A stretch of 64,000 nt of DNA from Polynucleobacter yangtzensis (lineage in GTDB: Bacteria; Pseudomonadota; Gammaproteobacteria; Burkholderiales; Burkholderiaceae), in assembly GCF_001595965.1 (NCBI RefSeq), contig NZ_LOJI01000040.1, positions 278-64,277 of the forward strand. The letters are read 5' to 3'. The number at the start of each line of letters is the position of its first letter. Positions within the stretch are counted from its first letter, which is position 1. Under the pieces are notes generated by a model, which was given only the letters and a program-made list of their open reading frames with translations, made no database searches and was not told the DNA's origin. Shown one piece after another: positions 12,043 to 24,659 of this stretch. Made by a program: the position numbers and the translations under genes.

Positions 12043-14310
12043 TTAAAGAGTAATGTCGCGCTCTTGTCTAACGCAATCCACGTAGTACTCGCTTTTCCCA
12101 TCAATGCTAGTTTTCACTAAACCGTGGATATCCGTTTCAAATCCAGGGAACTGCTCATTGAAGTCTCTAGCAAAGTAGAGATAGTCAATGATGCGTTTGT
12201 TAAAACGCTCGCCCGGGATAAGCAATGGAATGCCTGGAGGGTACGGTGTAACCAACATGGCCGTTACGCGCCCCTCGAGTTGATCTAGCGGCACACGATC
12301 AACTTGTTTGTGCGCCATCTTTGCCCATGCTTCTGAAGGCATCATCGCAGGAACCATGTCTGAGGTATACATCTCTGTTGTCATACGTGCTACATCACGG
12401 CTCTTATAGAACTCATGGATCTGCTGACAAATATCTTTTAAGCCAACGCGCTCATAGCGTGGGTGTTTAGCTACGAACTCTGGCAGCACTTTCCACAAAG
12501 GCGCATTCTTATCAAAGTGATCTTTAAATTGTTGCAATTCAGTTACAAGAGTATTCCAACGGCCCTTAGTAATGCCAATGGTGAACATGATGAAGAAGGA
12601 GTACAGGCCACACTTCTCAACGATCACACCATGTTCTGCAAGGTACTTGGTAACAATGCTGGCTGGGATACCCATCGAGCCAAAGTTACCCTCAATATCT
12701 AAACCAGGGGTAACCACTGTCGCCTTAATAGGATCTAGCATGTTGAAGTCTTTAGCCAACTTACCAAAGTCATGCCAAGCAGCGGATGGTTCTAAGACCC
12801 AATCTGAACGCTCACCAATACCCTCTTCGGCCAAATGATCTGGACCCCAGACCTTAAACCACCAGTCAGCACCAAACTTATCGTCCACTTCACGCATAGC
12901 GCGACGGAAATCCATTGCTTCAGCAATAGATTCTTCTACCAGGGTTGTGCCGCCAGGAGACTCCATCATGGCCGCAGATACGTCGCATGAGGCAATAATG
13001 GCGTACTGAGGGCTGGTTGAGGTATGCATCAAATAAGCTTCATTGAAACAGTCACGATCCAATTTTGTATCTTCCGCATCCTGCACTAATACTTGAGATG
13101 CCTGGGATAAGCCAGCCAATAACTTATGAGTTGATTGGGTAGCAAACATCAAACTCTTCTTGGTGCGCTTACGATCTGAGCCAATGGCATGCATATCCTT
13201 ATAGAAAGGATGGAAGGCAGCATGTGGCAACCAAGCTTCATCGAAATGCAAAGAGTCAACTTTGCCATCGAGCATCTCTTTAATCATCTCAACGTTATAG
13301 ACGATGCCGTCATAGGTACTTTGAGTCAGCGTCATTACGCGAGGTACTACGTTCTTATTTTTGATGAATGGATTGGCATCAATTTTCTTCTGGATGTTTT
13401 TCCATTCAAACTCTTCCTTTGGGATCGGGCCAATAATGCCCAGATGATTACGGGTAGGCATCAAGAAGATAGGAATCGCACCCATCATGGTGATGGAATG
13501 AATGACTGATTTATGGCAATTGCGGTCCACCAATACAACATCGCCCGGCGCAACAGTAGAGTGCCAAACAATCTTGTTCGATGTTGAAGTGCCGTTAGTT
13601 ACGAAGAACAAATGGTCGGCATTAAAGATGCGGGCAGCATTACGCTCGCTCTGTAAAACTGGGCCAGTATGGTCCAAGAGTTGTCCCAACTCTTCAACAG
13701 CATTACAAACGTCAGCACGGAGCATGTTTTCACCAAAGAACTGGTGGAACATGCGCCCTACTGGGCTCTTTAAGAAAGCAACGCCGCCAGAGTGACCAGG
13801 GCAATGCCAAGAATACGAACCTTCAGAGGCGTAATTAGTGAGCGCACGGAAGAATGGTGGCGCTAGAGAATCTAAGTACACCTTTGCTTCACGAATAATA
13901 TGACGCGCAACAAACTCAGGCGTATCTTCATTCATATGAATAAAGCCATGCAATTCACGCAAGATATCATTAGGCATATGACGTGAAGTACGAGTCTCAC
14001 CATACAAGAAGATTGGAATATCTTCATTACGCTTACGCACTTCGGTAATAAAAGCACGTAGGTTATTTAAAGCCGGAAGATCATGGTCTTCAGAATCAGA
14101 GTCAAATTCTTCATCATCAATCGAAACAATGAAAGTAGATGCGCGAGAAGCTTGCTGAGCAAACGAAGTCAGATCACCATAACTGGTTAAGCCAATAACC
14201 TCCATGCCCTCATTCTCAATGGCCTCAGCGAGGTCACGAATACCCGAGCCCGAAATATTTTCGGAGCGGAAGTCCTCATCAATAATGATGATTGGGAAAC
14301 GAAATTTCAT
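12043..14310 (-). CDS. Orn/Lys/Arg decarboxylase class-I (PLP fold I)
   Basis: SWHCPGHSGGVAFLKSPVGRMFHQFFGEN, PLP-Lys motif ATQSTHKLLAGLSQ; start placed at MKFRFPII. Confidence 0.92.
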   Translation of the reverse strand: MKFRFPIIIIDEDFRSENISGSGIRDLAEAIENEGMEVIGLTSYGDLTSFAQQASRASTFIVSIDDEEFDSDSEDHDLPALNNLRAFITEVRKRNEDIPIFLYGETRTSRHMPNDILRELHGFIHMNEDTPEFVARHIIREAKVYLDSLAPPFFRALTNYASEGSYSWHCPGHSGGVAFLKSPVGRMFHQFFGENMLRADVCNAVEELGQLLDHTGPVLQSERNAARIFNADHLFFVTNGTSTSNKIVWHSTVAPGDVVLVDRNCHKSVIHSITMMGAIPIFLMPTRNHLGIIGPIPKEEFEWKNIQKKIDANPFIKNKNVVPRVMTLTQSTYDGIVYNVEMIKEMLDGKVDSLHFDEAWLPHAAFHPFYKDMHAIGSDRKRTKKSLMFATQSTHKLLAGLSQASQVLVQDAEDTKLDRDCFNEAYLMHTSTSPQYAIIASCDVSAAMMESPGGTTLVEESIAEAMDFRRAMREVDDKFGADWWFKVWGPDHLAEEGIGERSDWVLEPSAAWHDFGKLAKDFNMLDPIKATVVTPGLDIEGNFGSMGIPASIVTKYLAEHGVIVEKCGLYSFFIMFTIGITKGRWNTLVTELQQFKDHFDKNAPLWKVLPEFVAKHPRYERVGLKDICQQIHEFYKSRDVARMTTEMYTSDMVPAMMPSEAWAKMAHKQVDRVPLDQLEGRVTAMLVTPYPPGIPLLIPGERFNKRIIDYLYFARDFNEQFPGFETDIHGLVKTSIDGKSEYYVDCVRQERDITL

Positions 14311-15224
14311 AAATACTCCCCTACTAACTTGTCCGATGTATTCGGAACCCACTTATCAAAATTGGTTAGATCAATTACTCGATCACCATCTGGCAATGCT
14401 GTGACTATATCGATGAATGTCGCATTTTGCTGCACATCTTTAGGCAAGTAAACATGGCGAGCGTAGACCTGATTGGCTAAGCTCTCGTGATAACCAGTAA
14501 AGGTAATCAGCAAATGCCATTGGCGTTCAATTGCCTCTTTACCCAAGTAATCTTTTAAGGCGCTTGTCTCATCAACACTATGCATCGCAGTCCAAGTCAA
14601 TGAGAATACTGGGCTCTCAGAACGGTGCAACTGCAATTCGACTGAGCGACGATAACGCTCACCCTCACTCGTCATACTCTCGGCGATCAACCACAGACGT
14701 AACTGCGCTTCGACAATATGCGAGCTGCGATCATTTGCTACGCGAAACTTAAATGTTTGTACGCCATCATGACTTCCAACGACAGCCACTTTAGAGAAGC
14801 GCACACCAGCAGTCGGTCTAGTGAAGCGTGCAAAAGCCAAACCGGTGGTTAATGCGGAATACACAATTCCAAAAAAGGCTTCAAAGGTCACTATGGCATT
14901 TGGCCAGCTACCTATTGGCGTCATACGACCGTAACCAATCGTTGCCATGGTTTGCACACTAAAGAAAAAGACATCCAACAAAGAACCGGGCTGAGCATGA
15001 GTAATTGCGCCATCTCCACAAGCCAAGTAAGCAAAGGCAAACACAAGGTTGGCCCCAAGATAAACCAAGACCACCAGCAGCATAAAACTGCCCCAGCTAG
15101 TCCCTAAAAGCCAGTGATAAAAATTGTTCTCTGGACGTGCAACTTCAGTGCGCGAGAGTGTTGCACGATATTCGTCTAAATTAATTCGCGCAGGACGGCG
15201 ATTAAATGGAAAAAATTTACGCAC
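14307..15224 (-). CDS. inward-rectifier potassium channel, KirBac3-type
   Basis: FFFSVQTMATIGYGRMTPIG filter, ARFTRPTAGVRFS gate linker, C-terminal Ig-like domain; GTG start. Confidence 0.9.
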   Translation of the reverse strand: MRKFFPFNRRPARINLDEYRATLSRTEVARPENNFYHWLLGTSWGSFMLLVVLVYLGANLVFAFAYLACGDGAITHAQPGSLLDVFFFSVQTMATIGYGRMTPIGSWPNAIVTFEAFFGIVYSALTTGLAFARFTRPTAGVRFSKVAVVGSHDGVQTFKFRVANDRSSHIVEAQLRLWLIAESMTSEGERYRRSVELQLHRSESPVFSLTWTAMHSVDETSALKDYLGKEAIERQWHLLITFTGYHESLANQVYARHVYLPKDVQQNATFIDIVTALPDGDRVIDLTNFDKWVPNTSDKLVGEYL

Positions 15225-15236
15225 TGCCGTAATGGC

Positions 15237-15803
15237 TTAGGTCTTGGGCAGGGTAACGCCCCGCTGACCTTGATACTTACCACCGCGATCTTTATACGAT
15301 GTACCACACACTTCGTCACTCTCAAAGAAGAGTACTTGTGCACAACCTTCACCTGCATAAATCTTGGCAGGCAATGGTGTGGTGTTAGAAAACTCTAGAG
15401 TGACATAACCTTCCCACTCTGGCTCGAATGGTGTGACGTTCACAATAATGCCGCAACGTGCATATGTACTTTTACCAACGCAAACAGTAAGGACGCTGCG
15501 TGGAATCTTGAAGTACTCAACCGTTCTTGCTAGTGCAAATGAATTCGGCGGAATGATGCAAACGTCACCCTTGAAATCAACAAAGGATTGTTCGTCGAAA
15601 TTCTTTGGGTCAACAATGGTGCTATTGATATTGGTGAAGATTTTGAATTCGTCTGCACAACGAATGTCATAGCCGTAGCTTGAAGTGCCATAACTTACGA
15701 TTTTGTTGCCTGAGGAGTCTTGGCGAACTTGCCCAGGTTCAAATGGGCTGATCATGCCTTGCTCGCCCATGCGGCGGATCCAGTGGTCAGATTTAATAGT
15801 CAT
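15237..15803 (-). CDS. dcd: dCTP deaminase
   Basis: [52 protein letters not shown]. Confidence 0.95.
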   Translation of the reverse strand: MTIKSDHWIRRMGEQGMISPFEPGQVRQDSSGNKIVSYGTSSYGYDIRCADEFKIFTNINSTIVDPKNFDEQSFVDFKGDVCIIPPNSFALARTVEYFKIPRSVLTVCVGKSTYARCGIIVNVTPFEPEWEGYVTLEFSNTTPLPAKIYAGEGCAQVLFFESDEVCGTSYKDRGGKYQGQRGVTLPKT

Positions 15804-15843
15804 GGGCGAATTGTAAAACCTTCGCCCATACCTGCCCATGAAT

Positions 15844-16686
15844 TTATTGGGGTTTTTGGCTAAAAACGACCCTCTCAGGGGCGTTATAGATCTCGAAGTG
15901 TTTGCCAGAGCAGCGAGACAGGATGGTGAGATTGGTTTTGCGAGCCAGTTCTAACCCCATCAAGGTGACTCCTGAGCGGGTCAAGAGGAAGGGAATGCCC
16001 ATCTGGGCGCCCTTAATTACCATCTCTGAGGTTAGGCGGCCAGTAGTAAAGAAAATGAGATCCCTGCCCGGTTTATTAGCCAACCACATCAAGCCAGAAA
16101 TCGAGTCGACTGCATTGTGGCGACCCACATCCTCAATGAAATGCAAAAGACGTACGCCCTCATTACCGTCGCGCTCAAAAACTGCACATGCATGGACTGA
16201 ACCAGACTTTTTATAGATGGTGTCATGAATGCGGATGGAGTCAATCAAAGTAACTATTGCCTCTTGGGACAATGTCGGTCCTTGAGGAAGCTGAATCTCG
16301 TCCATCTCCTCAATGAGGCCACCAAACATCGTGCCTTGTCCACATCCCGTCGTCACCACCCGCTTACTCGTTAGGGCATCAATATCCACCGTACTCCGGC
16401 GGGTTTTCACAGCAGCTGAATCCGTCTCCCAGTCCACCTGAATGCTCTCGATATCGTCTGGAGACTCAACCAGGCGCTGATTACGCAAATAGCCCAGCAC
16501 TAGAGCCTCCGGAGCGCTACCCAGCGTCATGAGGGTTACAACTTCACGCTTATCTAAGTAAATAGTCAGAGGGCGCTCACCAGGAATATGGGTCTTTTTA
16601 AGACGTCCCATTTCATCCATAACCTCAACCTCATGCACTACGGGCACGGAGGCGCAGGACATCTGAATATTGGGTTTTGCTGCCAT
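15844..16686 (-). CDS. fdhD: formate dehydrogenase accessory sulfurtransferase
   Basis: [44 protein letters not shown]. Confidence 0.93.
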   Translation of the reverse strand: MAAKPNIQMSCASVPVVHEVEVMDEMGRLKKTHIPGERPLTIYLDKREVVTLMTLGSAPEALVLGYLRNQRLVESPDDIESIQVDWETDSAAVKTRRSTVDIDALTSKRVVTTGCGQGTMFGGLIEEMDEIQLPQGPTLSQEAIVTLIDSIRIHDTIYKKSGSVHACAVFERDGNEGVRLLHFIEDVGRHNAVDSISGLMWLANKPGRDLIFFTTGRLTSEMVIKGAQMGIPFLLTRSGVTLMGLELARKTNLTILSRCSGKHFEIYNAPERVVFSQKPQ

Positions 16687-16847
16687 AAATACTCTCTCGG
16701 GGTCGGGCTTAAAGGAAGTTTATCGGGGTTTATGAAGACTTCACGGTGCTTTACTTTAACCGCAGACTAAAATCACTGCATAAGCCAGCATAATTGAGGG
16801 CTAAACCCCAGTTAACCTTTTAACCTTCTTATTTAAGTCCGCATTAC

Positions 16848-18518
16848 ATGAGCAGTTCCCAACGCCGCCTTCTTGTTACCTCGGCCCTACCCTATGCCAA
16901 TGGTCAGATCCATATCGGCCATCTGGTGGAGTATGTACAGACCGATATTTGGGTTCGCTTCCAAAGAATGCGTGGCCATGAAGTGCATTACGTTGGCGCC
17001 GATGACACTCACGGCACCCCCATCATGTTGCGCGCCGAAAAAGAAGGTCTTACACCAAAAGAACTGATTGCTAATGTTTGGAAAGAACATAAGCGTGACT
17101 TTGATAACTTCCTGATTTCATTCGATAACTACTACACCACAGACAGTCCAGAGAATGAAAAACTTGCGCAGAGCATTTACATAAAGCTGCGTGATGCAGG
17201 ATTGATTGAAAAGCGAGCTATTGAGCAAGCCTACGATCCTGTTAAGGAAATGTTTTTGCCAGATCGCTTCATTAAAGGCGAATGTCCTAAGTGTGGCGCC
17301 AAAGATCAATATGGCGACAACTGCGAAAAGTGTGGTGCAACCTACTCACCTACTGACCTCAAGAATCCATTCTCAGTAGTCAGTGGTGCAACACCAATCA
17401 AAAAGATTTCTGATCACTACTTCTTTAAGTTATCAGATCCGCGTTGCGAAGAGTTCTTGCGCGACTGGACTCAAGTAAAAACACCGTTACAGCCAGAGGC
17501 TCGCAATAAGATGAAAGAATGGGTTGGTCAACCCGGCGAAAGCAAGTTGGGCGACTGGGATATCTCCCGCGATGCCCCGTATTTCGGGTTTGAGATCCCC
17601 GATGCACCTGGTAAGTACTTCTATGTCTGGCTTGATGCCCCTATTGGTTACTACGCCAGTTTCCTCAATTATTGTCAGGCTAAAGGCCTGAATTTTGATG
17701 AATGGGTTAAGCCAGATACAACAACTGAGCAATACCATTTCATCGGCAAAGACATTTTGTATTTCCATACTTTATTTTGGCCGGCTACTTTGCAATTTGC
17801 GGGTTACCGCACGCCAACCAATGTTTTTGCACACGGCTTCTTAACGGTTGACGGCGAGAAGATGAGTAAGTCACGCGGCACACTGATCTCTGCAAACAGC
17901 GTGATTGAATGCGGCTTTAATCCAGAGTGGTTCCGCTACTACTTTGCAACCAAGCTCAATGACAGCATGGAAGATTTAGATTTAAATCTTCAAGATTTTG
18001 TCGCGCGTGTTAACAGTGACTTATTAGGTAAATACATCAACATCGCAAGTCGCAGCGCTGGCTTCTTGGTGAAGCGTTTTGGAGGCATTGTTTCTGATGA
18101 AGCAATGAGTAATCCACTGCTAAAAGAAATTGCGTCATCTAGCGAAAAAATTGCCGAACTCTATGAGAGACGCGAGTATGCCAAAGCACTGCGTACCGTC
18201 ATGGAACTAGCAGATAAGGTGAATGGCTTTGTTGACGAGAACAAGCCATGGGAAATCGCCAAAGATCCAGAGCGTGAAGCTGAGTTGCAAAGGGTCTGCA
18301 GTATTACTCTTGAGGCATTCCGCATGCTCAGCCTGTATCTCAAGCCAGTTATTCCTCATGTAGCTGCTGGCGTAGAGGAATTTCTCTCCTTGCCATCCCT
18401 TTCCTGGGCGGACATTAATACCCCCCTTTCCAGCAAGACCCCTATCAAGTCATACAAGCACCTAATGACTAGGGTTGAAGCCCCACAAATTGAGGCTTTG
18501 CTGGCTGCAAACTTGTAA
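16848..18518 (+). CDS. metG: methionyl-tRNA synthetase
   Basis: [35 protein letters not shown] zinc knuckles, KMSKSRG. Confidence 0.96.
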   Translation: MSSSQRRLLVTSALPYANGQIHIGHLVEYVQTDIWVRFQRMRGHEVHYVGADDTHGTPIMLRAEKEGLTPKELIANVWKEHKRDFDNFLISFDNYYTTDSPENEKLAQSIYIKLRDAGLIEKRAIEQAYDPVKEMFLPDRFIKGECPKCGAKDQYGDNCEKCGATYSPTDLKNPFSVVSGATPIKKISDHYFFKLSDPRCEEFLRDWTQVKTPLQPEARNKMKEWVGQPGESKLGDWDISRDAPYFGFEIPDAPGKYFYVWLDAPIGYYASFLNYCQAKGLNFDEWVKPDTTTEQYHFIGKDILYFHTLFWPATLQFAGYRTPTNVFAHGFLTVDGEKMSKSRGTLISANSVIECGFNPEWFRYYFATKLNDSMEDLDLNLQDFVARVNSDLLGKYINIASRSAGFLVKRFGGIVSDEAMSNPLLKEIASSSEKIAELYERREYAKALRTVMELADKVNGFVDENKPWEIAKDPEREAELQRVCSITLEAFRMLSLYLKPVIPHVAAGVEEFLSLPSLSWADINTPLSSKTPIKSYKHLMTRVEAPQIEALLAANL

Positions 18519-18621
18519 AAAGCCCCCTAAAAAGCACCTATAATGGCGGTTGTAGTCCCTAGATAACTTTTCGAATTAATTTCATAAGTTATTGAATTTA
18601 TTGAGTATTTTAGGAAATGTC

Positions 18622-18802
18622 ATGGCAAGATATCAATCTGAATTCACCCAGTTCTTAAATGAACTCAAATCCGAGCACCCAAACCTCGAGGCTGAACAGC
18701 AAGCTGGTCGTGCCCTCCTCTGGGACAAAGAGCCATTAAGCGTTGAAGATCAACGCCGCGCAAAAGCTGCGAAATTGAAGCAACGCGCTTACGTGTATTC
18801 GA

Positions 18803-18810
<8 letters not shown>
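18622..18810 (+). CDS. DUF3460 family small protein
   Basis: MARYQSEFTQFLNELKSEHPNLEAEQQAGRALLWDKEP; conserved small protein upstream of scpA in Burkholderiales. Confidence 0.8.
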
Positions 18811-20538
<1,728 letters not shown>

Positions 20539-20540
<2 letters not shown>

Positions 20541-21471
20541 ACAGGGCAAAGAACTGCCCTACCTCTAAATTCAATTCTTTAGCTAATTCAGCACCAGTCA
20601 CCTTACCTGCAGCGCCTTTGGCTTTGAGGACTTCAATCTGCCCACCATGGCAGGTGATGAAGATTGAATCAAGCGTGATCTGAGTTACTTCTCCAGGTTT
20701 GCCTTTGACGGCGCCGAATGTAGCAGCTACGTGCTTGTGGCAATCGTAGATCTGAACCTTTTGCTCGCCAAACTTCGTCCACGCACCAGGCGCTGGATTG
20801 CATGCGCGGATCAAGTTGTAGATCTGGCTAATATGGGTTGCCCAATGAATCTGAGCAGCATTCGCATCAAACCAACCTTCGTAGTTCGCTTGGGATTCAT
20901 CTTGAATGATTTCTTGATGCTTGCCTGCGACCACCAAGTCAGCTGCTTCGAGCAATGCTTTAACGCCGATTGGGAAAAGGTGATCAAAGTAGATCTTGCC
21001 TAATGTGTCATTAGGCCCAATGGCAACTTCTTTTTGCAAAATTACTTCGCCTTCATCCAGACCATCAGATGGGCGGAAGATCGTTAAGCCCGTTTTCTCT
21101 TCACCTAATGCGATCGCCCAGTTAATGGCGCTTGGGCCGCGATATTTAGGTAGTAAGGATGGGTGATATTGAATAGTGCCGTGCTTTGGAATCTTGCAGA
21201 GCTCTTGCGGTACAAATTGAATGACATATGCCATTACACAGATCTCAGCATTGCTATCAATCAGCGCTTGAGCAGCCTCAGGACCCTTCAGGGAAGCGAA
21301 CTGCAAGGGGTTTAAGCCCCTTGCGAGTGCAGCTTCTTTTAAAACTTCCGGCTTGCTTGATTTGGGATTGTCAGGTGGGCAGAAAACGGCAACCACTTCA
21401 TCGCCGCGATCTAAAAAAGCTTCTAATGCTGCTTTACCAAAATCCGCACTCCCAATCAAAGCAACCCGCAT
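20539..21471 (-). CDS. formyltransferase, Fmt / 10-formyl-THF dehydrogenase hydrolase-domain family
   Basis: YHPSLLPKYRGPSAINWAI, GLDEGEVILQKEVAI, LIRACNPAPGAWT; closer in remembered motifs to ALDH1L1 N-domain than to canonical Fmt; 1 nt after frc. Confidence 0.8.
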
Positions 21472-21472
21472 C

Positions 21473-22720
21473 TTAGATCACCTTGTCGTGACGGAGAGAA
21501 ATCAAATCGTCAGTGGTGTAACCCAACTCATGAAGAATCTCATCGGTGTGCTCACCAAGCAATGGTGAACGTGTCACTTCTGTTGGGCTATCAGACATCT
21601 TGATTGGGTTACCAACAGTAAGGTACTTGCCACGAATTGGATGATCCACTTCAACCACGGTGCCAGTAGCACGCAATGCAGGCTCTTCAGCGATTTCTTT
21701 CATGGACAAAATTGGGCCGCATGGAATGTCGTACTGATTGAGGATATCCATTACTTCAAACTTGGTCATCGTCATAGTCCACTTCTCGATCTCGCCGAAA
21801 ATTTCCATGAGATGTGGCAAGCGCGCCATTGGTGATGCAAAACGTACATCAGTAATCCAATCTTCACGACCGATTACTTTGCAAATGGCCTCCCAAACTG
21901 GAGCCTGAACGATTACATACATATAGGCGTTTGGATCTGTTTCCCAACCTTTGCATTTCACAATCCAACCTGGCTGACCACCGCCAGAAGCATTGCCTGC
22001 GCGGGGTACAGAGTCGCCGAACTCACCGTTCGGGAACTGAGGGTACTCTTGCATCAAGCCAACACGCTCTAAACGTTGTTGATCACGCAACTTCACGCGG
22101 CACAAGTTCAATACTGCATCTTGCATTGCTGCCAATACCTTCTGACCACGGCCAGAGTGAGTACGTTGATACAGGGCAGTCACAATACCGAGCGCTAAAT
22201 GCAAACCAGTTCCGCTATCACCGATTTGTGCACCAGTTACCATCGGAGGACCATCATCAAAACCAGTCGTTGATGCTGAGCCGCCCGCGCATTGCGCTAC
22301 GTTCTCATACACTTTGCAATCTTCGTATGGGCCAGGACCAAAGCCTTTTACAGAAGCCATGATCATCATTGGATTAAGTTCTTGTATACGCTCCCAAGAA
22401 AATCCCATGCGATCCAAAGCACCTGGTGCAAAGTTCTCAACTAAAACGTCGCACTCTTTAATGAGGCGCTCAAGAATTTCTTTACCCTTTTGGGTTTTCG
22501 TATTCACGGTAATAGAACGCTTGTTATGGTTCAACATCGTGAAATACAAGCTATCAGCATCAGGGATATCGCGCAACTGACCGCGTGTTGCATCACCTTC
22601 GCCAGATTTTTCTACTTTGATTACGTCAGCACCAAACCAAGCCAGTAACTGAGTACAGGTTGGGCCTGATTGAACGTGCGTAAAGTCGAGGATTTTGACC
22701 CCTTCTAGTGCTTTTGCCAT
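21473..22720 (-). CDS. formyl-CoA:oxalate CoA-transferase paralogue 1 (CaiB/BaiF family)
   Basis: [52 protein letters not shown]. Confidence 0.88.
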   Translation of the reverse strand: MAKALEGVKILDFTHVQSGPTCTQLLAWFGADVIKVEKSGEGDATRGQLRDIPDADSLYFTMLNHNKRSITVNTKTQKGKEILERLIKECDVLVENFAPGALDRMGFSWERIQELNPMMIMASVKGFGPGPYEDCKVYENVAQCAGGSASTTGFDDGPPMVTGAQIGDSGTGLHLALGIVTALYQRTHSGRGQKVLAAMQDAVLNLCRVKLRDQQRLERVGLMQEYPQFPNGEFGDSVPRAGNASGGGQPGWIVKCKGWETDPNAYMYVIVQAPVWEAICKVIGREDWITDVRFASPMARLPHLMEIFGEIEKWTMTMTKFEVMDILNQYDIPCGPILSMKEIAEEPALRATGTVVEVDHPIRGKYLTVGNPIKMSDSPTEVTRSPLLGEHTDEILHELGYTTDDLISLRHDKVI

Positions 22721-22794
22721 GGTTTAAGTCCTAATAAGAATGAAAATTTTGAATTGAGGCAATTTTACCAGCGGGAAATAGGGAAAAATGGTGC

Positions 22795-22813
22795 GTGCCC
22801 AATATTTGGGCAC
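22795..22813 (-). terminator. candidate hairpin downstream of the PAS gene
   Basis: GTGCCCAA-TAT-TTGGGCAC perfect 8-bp stem; U-rich stretch only several nt later. Confidence 0.35.
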
Positions 22814-22860
22814 AGATCCCTTTTAAGCCTGAATTGGCGTCGCTATAAGACTATATGTGG

Positions 22861-23289
22861 CTAAGTCTGAGGATTTTCAAGATCAGCAAGACGCTTTTTG
22901 AGAGCCCTTTCTTGGGCAAAGCGCTCGGTTTCATCCCGAATGATGGCTACCACCCCATTGGCCTTACCAGAGGCGTCAAATAGCATTCCTACTGTAAAGG
23001 CGATCGACAGCATGCTGCCATCCTTATGTTTGGCAGGCACCTTCAATAGAGATGTTCCATAGCGAGTGGTGCCTGTCTCCATGGAGTGGCTGTAACCTTC
23101 ATTGTGTTTTTGACGTTGGCGCTCTGGAACTATGAGATCCAAAGTATTTCCCAAAGCCTCTTCTTCCAAATATCCAAAGATACGAGTTGCGGCAGGATTC
23201 CAAAGCACGATCTTTTCATGGGCATCAGCCACGATGATCGCATCACCTACGCACTCCACTAATTGATGTAAATCGATATCGGTATTCAT
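22861..23289 (-). CDS. single PAS-domain protein
   Basis: VGDAIIVADAHEKIVLWNPAATRIFGY...KDGSMLSIAFTVGMLFDASGKANGVVAIIRDETERF. Confidence 0.85.
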   Translation of the reverse strand: MNTDIDLHQLVECVGDAIIVADAHEKIVLWNPAATRIFGYLEEEALGNTLDLIVPERQRQKHNEGYSHSMETGTTRYGTSLLKVPAKHKDGSMLSIAFTVGMLFDASGKANGVVAIIRDETERFAQERALKKRLADLENPQT

Positions 23290-23304
23290 GGGTCCAGTCT
23301 ATAG

Positions 23305-23334
23305 AATAAAAAAGGCGCCCACAAGGAGCGCCTT
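23305..23334 (-). terminator. intrinsic terminator after frc paralogue 2 side of the operon (between frc2 and PAS gene)
   Basis: minus strand AAGGCGC...GCGCCTT followed by TTTTTATT. Confidence 0.7.
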
Positions 23335-23360
23335 CAAAATAATGCCAGTGTTACTTATTA

Positions 23361-24611
23361 TTAAACTGCTTTAGCTGTGTGCAACTTAGCGATATCATCA
23401 GCGCTATAGCCAAGGTCAGCCAACACTTCATCAGTGTGCTCACCCAATACTGGAGATGGTTTCACTTCGATTTCCAAATCAGAGAACTTGATTGGGCTAC
23501 CGATTGTCAAATACTTGCCACGTACTTTGTGGTCAACTTCAACGATAGAACCGCTCTTACGCAAGTCTGGTGAAGCAGCCAATTCTTTCATTGAGAGAAC
23601 TGGAGCGCATGGAATATCGAATTTGCGGAGGATGTCCACAGCTTCGTACTTAGTCTTATCTTTGAGCCAGTCTTCGATAGTTGCGAAGATGTCAAAAATT
23701 TTGTCTTGACGAGCTTCAGCAGTCATATATGCTGGATCAGTTGCCCACTCTGGTTTGCCCAAAGCCTTAGTAATTGGCTCCCAAGCGTGACCTTGAATTG
23801 TGAAATAGATATACGCGTTTGGATCTGTTTCCCAACCCTTACACTTCAAAACCCAACCTGGCTGACCGCCACCACCAGCGTTACCGCCGCGTGGAACTAC
23901 GTCAGTGAATGAACCGTGTGGGTATTGTGGGTACTCTTCCAAGTATCCAACTTTGTCTAAACGTTGTTGATCGCGCAACTTCACGCGGCACAAGTTCAAT
24001 ACAGCGTCTTGCATTGAGCAAGATACTTTTTGACCTTTGCCAGTTTTTTGACGCTGCATCAACGCTGTCAAGATACCGATTGCCAAGTGCATACCAGTGT
24101 TTGAGTCGCCCAAAGCAGCAGCAGAAACTGTAGGAGGACCATCCCAAAAACCAGTAGTAGAAGCAGCACCACCAGCACACTGGGCAACGTTCTCATACAC
24201 TTTCAAATCTTCGTATGAGTGGCCATCACTAAAGCCCTTAACAGAAGCCAAAATCATTTTTGGGTTCAACTCCTGAATACGCTTCCAAGAGAAGCCCATG
24301 CGGTCTAATGCGCCTGGGCCAAAGTTCTCAACCATTACATCTGAAACTTTAATCATCTTCTCTAAAACTTCTTTACCTTCTGGAGTCTTAGTATCCAAAG
24401 TCAAAGAGCGCTTGTTGCCGTTCAACATAGTGAAGTACAAAGCGTCAGCGCCTGGAATATCGCGCAATTGGCTACGAGTAACGTCGCCAGCACCTGGACG
24501 CTCAACCTTGATGACGTCTGCGCCATAAAAGCCCAATAACTGAGTACATGCAGGACCTGCTTGTACGTGTGTAAAGTCAATAATGCGAATACCGTCTAAT
24601 GGTTTAGTCAT
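23361..24611 (-). CDS. frc: formyl-CoA:oxalate CoA-transferase
   Basis: [61 protein letters not shown] glycine loop. Confidence 0.92.
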   Translation of the reverse strand: MTKPLDGIRIIDFTHVQAGPACTQLLGFYGADVIKVERPGAGDVTRSQLRDIPGADALYFTMLNGNKRSLTLDTKTPEGKEVLEKMIKVSDVMVENFGPGALDRMGFSWKRIQELNPKMILASVKGFSDGHSYEDLKVYENVAQCAGGAASTTGFWDGPPTVSAAALGDSNTGMHLAIGILTALMQRQKTGKGQKVSCSMQDAVLNLCRVKLRDQQRLDKVGYLEEYPQYPHGSFTDVVPRGGNAGGGGQPGWVLKCKGWETDPNAYIYFTIQGHAWEPITKALGKPEWATDPAYMTAEARQDKIFDIFATIEDWLKDKTKYEAVDILRKFDIPCAPVLSMKELAASPDLRKSGSIVEVDHKVRGKYLTIGSPIKFSDLEIEVKPSPVLGEHTDEVLADLGYSADDIAKLHTAKAV

Positions 24612-24659
24612 GTTGTTTCTCCTTAAGTCTTTCTTGTTTACTTCTAAATTTATCTTGAA

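Noticed and set aside
15844-16686. Formate dehydrogenase cluster
   Set aside because: Only fdhD is present; no catalytic subunit in the window, so no local operon can be claimed
21931-22362. 143-aa plus-strand ORF inside frc paralogue 1
   Set aside because: Antisense to CaiB/BaiF coding frame, low-complexity translation
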